Part shown: piece after piece, positions 1 through 7,216 of the stretch | Position numbering within the stretch: the first letter of the stretch is position 1 | Layout of the letters: each line of letters opens with the position of its first letter | Source: Syntrophomonadaceae bacterium | Lineage (GTDB): Bacteria; Bacillota; Dethiobacteria; DTU022; UBA8154 | NCBI GenBank assembly: GCA_007122565.1 | Contig: SKTJ01000130.1 | Coordinates: forward strand, 1-17,422 | Reading direction: 5' to 3' | DNA: 17,422 nucleotides | Made by a program: the position numbers and the translations under genes | Notes under the pieces: model-generated | What the model was told of the DNA's origin: nothing | Databases searched by the model: none | The model's input: the letters and a program-made list of their open reading frames with translations, nothing else

Positions 1-3000
1 ACATCTGCTTCTTTCTGCTCCGGAACTATTGCTTCGATCTGGCTTAAGAGCTCTTCATCGGTAAAGTGCTTCAACTGAATTGCCCCTGTGGGACATTTTC
101 TATTGCACAAACCGTCCCCTTTGCAGGTAGCAGCGATAACCCTTGCCCTTCTTCCCTCGCCTGAATCATAGAATTCCACTGCACCGTAAAGGCAGGCTGC
201 AATACAGGCACCACAGGAAACACATTTACTCTCATCCACCTCGCAAATAGCACCGGAAGCGGTGACCATATCATTGGAGAGAAGGGTTAAAGCCCGGCCG
301 GCAGCTCCATAAGCCTGTGCCACCGTCTCCTTGATCATCTTGGGGTATTGAGCCATACCGCACAGGTATACCCCTTCAGTGGCAAATTCAACAGGCTTAA
401 GTTTGGCATGGGCTTCTTTAAAGAAGCCGTCGGGGTTCAAGCCTGCTTTGAATAAGGTTTCCACTTCCCTGGTTCCTGCAGAGGGGATTACCGCCGCAGC
501 TAGCGCAATGAAATCCGCATCCAGCTCCAGGTTTTTACCTAAAACATAATCGGTGAGAGTAACTCTTAAGACGGGACGGCCTTCTGCCTCTGTAGCTTCC
601 ACCTGGGGCTCGTGGCCCTGCTCATAACGGATAAACCTGACCTCTTTCTCTGCTGCTTCCCGGTAGTAATCCTCATTGTAGCCATATGTCCTGACGTCCC
701 GGAAAAGGATGTAGATATCCATCCCGGGATTTTTCTCTTTTAGCCTGATAGCATTTTTAACAGATTCGTTGCAACAAATGCGGCTGCAATAGTCTCTGTC
801 TTCATTCCTGCAGCCTACGCACTGGATCATTACCATACTTTCTGCATTAATAACCTCTTCGTTTGCTGCAGCGATCTGCTCATCCAACTCCAGATGGGTC
901 ATAACCCTTTCATCCTCACCGTACAGATACTCGGTGGGTGTATACTGATCGGCCCCTACAGCGATCACGGTTGCCCCGTGTTTTATCTCTTTATGGCGTT
1001 CACCAAATTTTACGCCTGTTTTGAAATTTCCCACATAGCCGGAAGCCTCTGTAACAGTGGCATCCGTATATACGTGGATCATGGGATGTTTATATACTTT
1101 CCCCATCAGTTCATGCAGATAGGCCTGCACATCCAGCCCTTCAAGGGTGTCATGAACCCGCCTCGCTGTTCCGCCCAACTCTTTTTCCTTTTCCAGCAGG
1201 TAAACTTCATGTCCCTGCCCGGCGATAGAGAGAGCACACGTCATCCCGGCGATACCTCCACCCACAACTAAGGCTCTCTTGTCCACTTGCAGGTCAATAT
1301 CCTGCAAGGGCTCCAAGTGCCGGGTTCTGGCTACGGCCATGCGTATAATATCCTTGGCTTTCTCCGTGGCATCTTCCTTTTCCCTGGGGTGGACCCAGGA
1401 GCAGTGTTCCCGGATATTGGCCATTTCGCAGTAATATTGATTCAGTCCCGCCTCCCGCAGGGTGCTCCGGAACAACGGTTCAAGGGTCCGGGGGGAGCAG
1501 GCAGCCACAACCACCCGGTTAAGTCCTTTTTCCCTGATCATCTCCGTAATTTCTTCAGCACTGTTGGTCGCACAGGCAAAGAGCTGTTCCTGCGCGTAAA
1601 CAACATTGGGGAGGCTCAGGGCGTAATCAACAGTGGAAGGAACATTAACCACACCGGAAATGTTCGTCCCGCAGTGGCACACAAAGACACCAACCCTTGG
1701 TTCCTCGCCTGAAACATCCTTTTCCTGTGGATATTCCTTCTCCAGGGAAAGATCTCCCCTTCTGTAGTTAAGCAGCTCGCCACACTGGGATCCGGCACCG
1801 CTGGCAGTCACCACCGACTCGGGGATATCCACCGGTCCATGGAAGGATCCGCTGATAAATAATCCGGGCCGGGAGCTCTCCATGGCATTAACAGGATTGG
1901 TCTTGCAAAATCCATGGGCGTTGAGCTCAATGCCGAATTTACTCTCCAGTTCTTTAAAATCCACGGGAGGATTCATACCCACAGATAACACAACCAGGTC
2001 GAACTCTTCTTCTATTACTCCCGCATCGTTGGTGGCATAGCGGATCACAATATTCTTGGTTTCCGGATCCTCTTTTAGCACCGACGTATAGCTTCTGATA
2101 AATTTAACCCCGGGAAGATCCTCCGCCCGCTCATAATAGCGTTCGAAATCCTTTCCGAAAGACCGGATATCGTTGTGGAAGATGGTACACTCGGCTTCTG
2201 CAGCATGACCCTTTGTTAAAATCACCTGTTTTTGTGTATAAGTGCAGCATACGGCTGAACAGTAGCTGTTAGCCCCTTCAGGGTTAACCTGCCTTGAACC
2301 GACACACTGAATCCAGGCTATTTTATGGGGATGCTTCATGTCGGAAGGCCTGAGCACCTGGCCTTCGTACGGTCCCGTGGAAGCCAAAAGGCGTTCGTAA
2401 TCCATGCTCGTTACCACGTTTGCATATTTACCGATACCATAGTCTTCCCTCAGCTTTGGATCATAGGGCTCGAAGCCCGGGGCCAGTACAATCGCCCCGA
2501 CTTTCACTTCCACCCTCTCCTCCTCCTGGCTAAAATCTATGGCATCATTTTTACAAACTGCCTCACAAATGGTACAGGTCTTATCCTGAAGGTAACGGCA
2601 GCTTTCATCCACATAAGTGATCAGGGGGATGGCCTGGGAATAGTAAATGTGGATGGCTTTGTTTTTCGAGATGTTCCGGTTATATTGATCAGGATATTGA
2701 ACCGGGCAGTTTTCCACACAGACACCACAACCGGTGCATTTATCCTCTAAAACATATCTGGGCTTCTTCGTCAGCGTAACCCTGAAATTTCCTGCTTTTC
2801 CTTCCACACGGTCAACTTCCGTATAGGAAAGCACTTCTATATTTGTATGCCGGTCGACCTCGACCAGTTTAGGTGAAAGTATTCACATTGAGCAGTCGTT
2901 AGTGGGAAAGGTCTTATCCAGTTGGGCCATATGTCCCCCAATCGAAGGAGCTTTATCAACAAGATAAACCTTAAAACCGGAAGAAGCAAGATCCAGTGAT

Positions 3001-3146
3001 GCCTGAATGCCGCTGATTCCTCCACCAACTACCATAACATCGCCACGATTACTGGCTGCAAGGCTTTGTGTGAGCTGCCCGCAAACACTCCCCAGCTCTT
3101 GACCCATTAGTTCTTTTTCCACTTCTATCACCTCATCAGGTTTCAT
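1..3146 (-). CDS. bamE: HdrA/BamE-like FAD and iron-sulfur protein, in-frame UGA read as selenocysteine; 3' end beyond window
   Basis: Electron-transfer flavoprotein of the heterodisulfide reductase A family. In class II benzoyl-CoA reductase this subunit is thought to take part in flavin-based electron bifurcation, passing electrons through the HdrCB-like partner toward the tungsten subunit. The ATG at 3146 overlaps the upstream stop (ATGA). The frame is open for 1048 codons to the window edge except for one TGA at 2883-2885, codon 88. I translated the whole stretch by hand. Visible features: FAD motif GGGISG (41-46); the family segment around the TGA, DCSM-U-ILSPK, where relatives have Cys; a CxxCxxCxxxCP cluster (137-147); IQCVGSR and CSAVCC segments; VCHCGTN; a second FAD domain (LVVGGGIAG); and two C-terminal ferredoxin motifs ending CPTGAIQLKHFTDEE. 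That ending is close to the usual HdrA C-terminus, so little appears to be missing. In the last motif one Cys is replaced by Asp (CKGDGLC). Family assignment is very secure; the BamE role rests on the preceding genes. Confidence 0.85.
2850..2885 (-). promoter_or_regulatory. Putative bacterial SECIS element with its UGA (selenocysteine codon)
   Basis: The TGA is at 2885-2883. Twenty-two bases later in gene direction a perfect hairpin begins its loop: stem CUGGUCG (2867-2861) pairs with CGACCGG (2856-2850), seven pairs including one G-U, around the four-base loop AGGU (2860-2857). Bacterial SECIS elements are short hairpins just after the UGA, with a small apical loop containing a G in its first two positions. 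This one fits both spacing and loop. The AGGUC core resembles the loop region of the E. coli fdhF element as I remember it. The hairpin lies inside coding sequence, as is normal in bacteria. Confidence 0.65.
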
Positions 3147-4297
3147 GTGATCGCTTCCAGAATGATCTCCGTGATGTCCTTAACCTGGATGGTATCCTCA
3201 TAATTCAGGCCTGACCTGCTCTCCTCCAGGGCATCAACACAGTACGGACAGGCGGTAGCCAATACCTCCGCCCCAAGTCCAACCGCCTCTTTTACTCTGA
3301 GGTTGGAGAACCTTTCAGACATCTCCGTATCAATCCAAATCCTGCCGCCTCCCATGCCACAACAAAGACTGCTTTCCCGTGACTCGTGCATCTCCACCAG
3401 CTCTAGGCCGGGAAGCTGCTTTAAAAGGGTCCGCGGATCATCATAGATGCCATTATGCCGCCCCAGGTAACATGGATCATGGTAGGTCACTTTCTTCCCG
3501 TATTCTTTGCTCACTTCAAGCCTGCCTGCGTTGATCAGCTCCAATAAATACTCCGTGATATGGACTACTTCAAAATTTGCCTTAAGTTCAGGGTATTCGT
3601 GCTTAAATGTGTGGTAGCAATGGGGGGAAGAAACAAGGATCCTTTTCACACCGTTGTCGATAAAGGTTTTGATGTTTTCCCGGGCCATGCTTTTAAATAC
3701 GTCTTCGTTGCCTGTCTTGCGGATGCTTTCTCCGCAGCAGTTCTCTTTGGTACCAAGAATACCGAATGGGACACCCGCTTTGTTTAAAAGCTTGGCGGTG
3801 GCCTGGGAAATTTCCTTTAGTCTTTGGTCATAAGTGACGTAGCAACAGGGAAAATACAAGATCTCCATCTCTTCCGTGAATGTTTTTACATTAAGCCCCT
3901 CTGCCCAGTCCGCCCTCTTTTCCCGTTCCGCTCCCAGGGGGTTGCCTTCGGCGGTAAGGCTCACGCTTGCAGAGCGTACGGGCTTGAGAAATGTGGGAGA
4001 AACACCGTATAAATTTGCAATGCGACGCAGGGCCACCACATCGTCTATTTGCTTAACGTCCCGGGGGCATTCCCGGGGACACCTGCCACAGGTGGTGCAA
4101 CGCCAGACATCTTCGAGGTCAATTTCAGGTATACCAAATGTTGCCTCCCGGATTAGCCTGCGTATACTGAAATTTGTAACCCTGTTCCAGGGACAAAGGG
4201 TATCGCATTTCCCGCACTGGTAACAGAATTTAACAGCATCTCCACCCAATTCCTTTATTTCCTCTATAACTTCTTTGATTGGGGATTCAGTCTCCAC
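3143..4297 (-). CDS. bamD: HdrCB/HdrD-like iron-sulfur protein, benzoyl-CoA reductase BamD-like
   Basis: A 384-residue cytosolic electron carrier that joins an HdrC-type ferredoxin domain to an HdrB-type CCG domain pair. The N-terminal half has two [4Fe-4S] motifs of the form CxxCxxCxxxCP (Cys 25/28/31/35 and 67/70/73/77). Two CCG modules follow: CC 151-152, CC 187-188, Cys 227; then Cys 276, CC 312-313, Cys 350 and 353. In HdrB this arrangement binds noncubane clusters. The start is GTG at 4297, five bases after the upstream stop, with AAGGGA as a plausible ribosome site; the stop overlaps the HdrA-like start. Fused HdrC-HdrB proteins also occur in other Hdr-like complexes. The BamD assignment comes from sitting between a BamC-like ferredoxin and an HdrA, behind a BamB-like tungsten protein. 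Confidence 0.85.
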   Translation of the reverse strand: METESPIKEVIEEIKELGGDAVKFCYQCGKCDTLCPWNRVTNFSIRRLIREATFGIPEIDLEDVWRCTTCGRCPRECPRDVKQIDDVVALRRIANLYGVSPTFLKPVRSASVSLTAEGNPLGAEREKRADWAEGLNVKTFTEEMEILYFPCCYVTYDQRLKEISQATAKLLNKAGVPFGILGTKENCCGESIRKTGNEDVFKSMARENIKTFIDNGVKRILVSSPHCYHTFKHEYPELKANFEVVHITEYLLELINAGRLEVSKEYGKKVTYHDPCYLGRHNGIYDDPRTLLKQLPGLELVEMHESRESSLCCGMGGGRIWIDTEMSERFSNLRVKEAVGLGAEVLATACPYCVDALEESRSGLNYEDTIQVKDITEIILEAIT

Positions 4298-4302
4298 GAT
4301 AA

Positions 4303-4893
4303 TTAATCCCTTCTTTCCCGAGCGGAACGGCTCCGGTGCTGTTCCCTACTTTTTTGTGAGATTCGGGCGAATGTATCCGCCAACTGCTCATAGCCATACC
4401 TGTCTAGTAAAGATTTCAAACCCAGTGCTACATCGTCCAGTTTCTCTTCGTCTCCCTCTACTTCCTCTTCCACCTCTTCGTAAGTCAGGGCATTAGGTGG
4501 ACACGCCTGGACACACACCGGTAATTCCCTGGGCGGGTCGTCTTCACACATATCGCATTTGAGCGGAAGGCCGGTACCCGGTTCTTTGAATAGATCCCTT
4601 GCCGGGCAGATACTCCCGCAGAAACTGCAATCGCTGTATTCGTTTCCGTTAATCGTATAGACGCGTCTGCCGTCACATGCGGCCTTGGTATAGTCAGTGG
4701 CACGTATGGGCACATACTCATCATTTTGGGGATTGATCATCATCCTGATACGGGCTCTCGCCGGGTTTACGCTGCTATACTTGGGGTTGGCATGGAATGC
4801 AGAACAAGCCAGTTGGCATGAACGGCAACCAACGCATTTGTCCACATCAACTCTTATCCTTCTAACTTTTTTCTTCTCCGGTTCACCTTTCAC
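4303..4893 (-). CDS. bamC: Three-cluster ferredoxin subunit, BamC-like
   Basis: Small iron-sulfur protein of the AOR-associated / DmsB-like ferredoxin type, expected to sit next to the tungsten subunit and carry electrons between it and the Hdr-like module. Cysteine groups with the GTG start: CVGCRSCQLAC (20-30), CSFCGSICP (89-97), and CDMC (113-116) with CVQACP (127-132), enough for three [4Fe-4S] clusters. A charged tail of about 60 residues follows the last cluster, acidic first and then basic. The frame also extends upstream to an ATG at 4956, but that would overlap bamB by 74 bases and lacks a ribosome site. GTG at 4893 (196 residues, 11-base overlap with bamB, GGGGGGTG upstream) gives an N-terminus close to the first cluster, as in the family. 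GTG at 4902 is possible too. Confidence 0.82.
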   Translation of the reverse strand: MKGEPEKKKVRRIRVDVDKCVGCRSCQLACSAFHANPKYSSVNPARARIRMMINPQNDEYVPIRATDYTKAACDGRRVYTINGNEYSDCSFCGSICPARDLFKEPGTGLPLKCDMCEDDPPRELPVCVQACPPNALTYEEVEEEVEGDEEKLDDVALGLKSLLDRYGYEQLADTFARISQKSREQHRSRSARERRD

Positions 4894-6871
4894 GGCTGGC
4901 ACCCCCCGTCTTTTGTGCTTCTTGTTTTTGCTTCTCCTGAGAAGGAGGAAGTTCATCGCCTGTCAGGATCCCTCTTTTAATGAGGTCGTCGCTCACGTAG
5001 CCCAGGCCCAGTTCGTGCAAGGTATCTTTTCTGGGGATCCCATCTATAGTCCAACCTTTGAACTCATAATAGTCGTCCAGCAAATTTTGCTCGAACTCAT
5101 GGTCTCTTACTGCCCAGTGGTCTTCGGGAGGCTTTTCATCTTTTCTCCTCAGGCCCCTCCGTACATTGAGAGCCCTGATTAAATTGCGATTCCTGGCGGC
5201 TATTTTCCATAACCCGTCTTTATCAAGTTCCAAGCCGTGGGCAAGCTTAATAAAGTCCGGAATGTTGTGTATATGATAGGGAGGTCTTCCACCAAATTGT
5301 CCTCCCCTGAATGATGACACAAAAGCACAGAGTCCAACGGCATCGTCAACGTAATGCATTATTTCATTCCAATCGACAATCATGCAGGATTCCTCATTAG
5401 TTACATCATACTTTTTTTCCCATTCCACAAATATTTGCTTCATTCTCTCGTTTGGGGCTGCTTCCCACCCGCTGACAAACTCTTCCCTCTCTTCCCTGGT
5501 GGGAAGGGGATCCTGGGGAAAGGAACCTTCAATTTGCGGAACATTCATCTTTTCACCGGTAGCTGTCATGAGAAAATAGGGGGGGTTCAGCTTCCCAAGC
5601 TTGAGCGGTACCTGCTCAAACTTTTTCAGGGTATTATGGTCGTACTTTTCGGCGCCTTTACCGATCTGGCGGGCCGCCCAGTAGATGCCATTGGCCAAGA
5701 CATCGCCGATTCCGTCACGGCGGGCTATTTTATCCAGGAGATAGTAAAACCTGTCTTTGACGTCAGACGGAAAATTTGGCAGGTCAGCGTCAGTTAAAAT
5801 ACCAACTTTGTAAAGTTCAATGGCAAAAGCCATCACCTGCGGCGTTGAGTATGAATCAAAGCCATACTCAAGGGCAACAGGGGTTATTTCATAACTGAAA
5901 TCGTGTTCTTTAAAGGCAGCCATATGATAAGTTGCCCTGCCAAAGCATTTTACAAAATTATTTTTACGTCCAGGCCACGCCATCAGTAAATGACAATGTT
6001 TGGGGCAATTATAGCATCCGGTCCATCTAAGCAGGTTTTCTTCAGTAAACTTTACATACTTTTCTTCATATTCTTCGCTCCAAAACCCTTTTCTGCGTAC
6101 CCGGGCATTGCCCCACGAAAAATTATCGTGGTGAAAAGTATCCGTATAGCTGTCCGCCATCGTGTCACCGGTAGCCGGGTTCTCATAAATCTCCTTTGTC
6201 AGTCTCAGATATGATTCAAATAGCTCCTTGGGGTAAGCAACATTGAGTTCCTTTGTGCCACGCACCGCGATCGCTTTTAATTTTTTATCTCCCATAATTG
6301 CACCGGCTCCGCCCCGTGCAGCACTGGAACTGCCATGTTCGATGCTGGCAAAATAAACTCTGTTTTCACCGGCCAGGCCGATAGAAACTACCTGAACATC
6401 CTGATCGTTTAACTCTTTTCTAAGGATGTCTGCCGTTTCGTTTGCTCCTTTACCCTTAAGATGGGAAGCATCACGTATTTCCACTTTGTCATTGTTTATC
6501 CACAGATAGACCAGATCGGGGGATTTGCCGGAAATTACTATTCGATCAAAACCTGCATGTTTAAGTTCCGGACCCCAATATCCTCCCAGGACTGAATGCA
6601 AATACATATTTGTCTGGGGGGCAAAAGAATTAACAACAGTACGGTTTGCGCCGCAAACAGGTGTGGCAGTTAGCATACCGGTGCTGAATATTAATAAATT
6701 TTCAGGAGAAAATGGCTCCACTTCAGGAGGAACCCGATCCCACAATTCTTTAATAGCCGTACCCTGGCCCCCCAAATGTTGTTCGGTTATTTCCGGGTCT
6801 GTTTCAACCTTTTCAATGTTCCCGCGGGACAAATCAACTTCTAATTTATATCCGGTTTCTGCGTACCTCAT
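4883..6871 (-). CDS. bamB: Tungsten aldehyde:ferredoxin oxidoreductase-family protein, class II benzoyl-CoA reductase active-site subunit BamB-like
   Basis: A 662-residue member of the tungsten AOR family. In class II benzoyl-CoA reductase the BamB subunit holds tungsten bound by pyranopterin and reduces benzoyl-CoA to a 1,5-dienoyl-CoA without ATP. Visible: the [4Fe-4S] ligand pattern CxxCxxxC at Cys 286/289/293 with the fourth Cys at 515 (AVGLC); ARGGAGAIMGDKKLKA near 185-200; HxxNFxWGNAR at 248-257; and KCF at 308-310, the position I remember as supplying a tungsten-ligating Cys in BamB. The N-terminus (MRYAETGY.LEVDLS) and C-terminus (GLGYVSDDLIKRGIL) closely recall the Geobacter metallireducens protein, from memory. 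The start is ATG 6871, with AGAGGTG eight bases upstream; the in-frame TTG at 6889 has a badly spaced site. It heads bamBCDE. A non-Bam AOR is the main alternative, less likely given the length and neighbours. Confidence 0.85.
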   Translation of the reverse strand: MRYAETGYKLEVDLSRGNIEKVETDPEITEQHLGGQGTAIKELWDRVPPEVEPFSPENLLIFSTGMLTATPVCGANRTVVNSFAPQTNMYLHSVLGGYWGPELKHAGFDRIVISGKSPDLVYLWINNDKVEIRDASHLKGKGANETADILRKELNDQDVQVVSIGLAGENRVYFASIEHGSSSAARGGAGAIMGDKKLKAIAVRGTKELNVAYPKELFESYLRLTKEIYENPATGDTMADSYTDTFHHDNFSWGNARVRRKGFWSEEYEEKYVKFTEENLLRWTGCYNCPKHCHLLMAWPGRKNNFVKCFGRATYHMAAFKEHDFSYEITPVALEYGFDSYSTPQVMAFAIELYKVGILTDADLPNFPSDVKDRFYYLLDKIARRDGIGDVLANGIYWAARQIGKGAEKYDHNTLKKFEQVPLKLGKLNPPYFLMTATGEKMNVPQIEGSFPQDPLPTREEREEFVSGWEAAPNERMKQIFVEWEKKYDVTNEESCMIVDWNEIMHYVDDAVGLCAFVSSFRGGQFGGRPPYHIHNIPDFIKLAHGLELDKDGLWKIAARNRNLIRALNVRRGLRRKDEKPPEDHWAVRDHEFEQNLLDDYYEFKGWTIDGIPRKDTLHELGLGYVSDDLIKRGILTGDELPPSQEKQKQEAQKTGGASRER

Positions 6872-6912
6872 TTTTTCAACACCTCTCAATACCTCTATTA
6901 AATAATAATGGT

Positions 6913-6941
6913 ATTATCCTGTTTGGTTGTTTGAGTTTCAC
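6913..6941 (-). promoter_or_regulatory. Candidate sigma-A promoter of bamBCDE
   Basis: In gene direction the -35 candidate GTGAAA (6941-6936, four of six to TTGACA) is followed by a 17-base spacer and GATAAT (6918-6913, five of six to TATAAT). The ATG of bamB is about 42 bases below the -10 box, a normal leader length, and the terminator of the previous gene is upstream. Evidence is pattern and position only. Confidence 0.4.
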
Positions 6942-6993
6942 TTCTATTGATTATGACGCAATACTGGGGCATCTGCCTGTCAATATTAAAAAG

Positions 6994-7059
6994 CAGCCGC
7001 GCCACACCATCCTTCAGTCCCAATAGTGAGTTTTAAGCGCAGACAGCCGCCACACCAAT
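6994..7059. repeat. Imperfect direct repeat upstream of the bamB promoter
   Basis: CAGCCGCGCCACACCAT (6994-7010) and CAGCCGCCACACCAAT (7044-7059) differ mainly by a two-base GC insertion and start 50 bp apart. They lie roughly 50-120 bp upstream of the candidate -35 box, where an activator could bind. They could equally be a chance or decayed duplication. Confidence 0.4.
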
Positions 7060-7135
7060 GTCCAGCAAACGCAGCAACAACCCCTTTTTATTACACTCAT
7101 AAGGAAATTAACAAATCTTATTGGCAGCACTAATG

Positions 7136-7178
7136 AAAAACTTTTGCCTGCAGCCGACCGCCAGGACCGGCTGCAGGC
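7136..7178 (-). terminator. Rho-independent terminator after the HAD-ECH gene
   Basis: An 11-bp perfect stem, GCCTGCAGCCG (7146-7156) with CGGCTGCAGGC (7168-7178), and an 11-base loop. In gene direction the stem is followed by AAAAG and then five U (7140-7136). It begins about 40 bases after the stop at 7217. The U-tract is slightly offset, but stem strength and location are convincing. The plus-strand direction lacks a T-run. Confidence 0.75.
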
Positions 7179-7216
7179 CTTGCTAATGATTAACAGGGGG
7201 CCTTTGGTTATGCCTC

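Larger units (their letters stand above)
6872..7216. other. 345-bp intergenic region between the upstream operon and bamB
   Basis: No supported coding sequence. Reading in gene direction it holds the terminator of the hydratase/dehydrogenase gene (7136-7178), a stretch with a 16-17-bp imperfect direct repeat (6994-7059), a candidate sigma-A promoter (6913-6941) and a roughly 40-base leader with the bamB ribosome site AGAGGTG just above the ATG. No tRNA, riboswitch or transposon end was recognised. This is the most likely site for separate control of the Bam genes. Confidence 0.7.

Noticed and set aside
2883..3146. A separate 87-residue ORF ending at 2883, or hdrA as a pseudogene
   Set aside because: The frame continues intact for about 960 codons with all family motifs, the TGA replaces a conserved Cys, and a SECIS-like hairpin follows. 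Recoding explains this better than decay, though an isolated sequencing error is not excluded.
4894..4956. Upstream ATG start for the BamC-like ferredoxin
   Set aside because: It would overlap bamB by 74 bases, has no ribosome site, and the extra residues are a basic stretch produced by reading the bamB 3' end in another frame.
6994..7060. Sigma-54 promoter (GG-N10-GC) in the repeats upstream of bamB
   Set aside because: The nearest match TGGCGGCTGTCTGC has only nine bases between GG and GC, and the TTGC part is not preserved.
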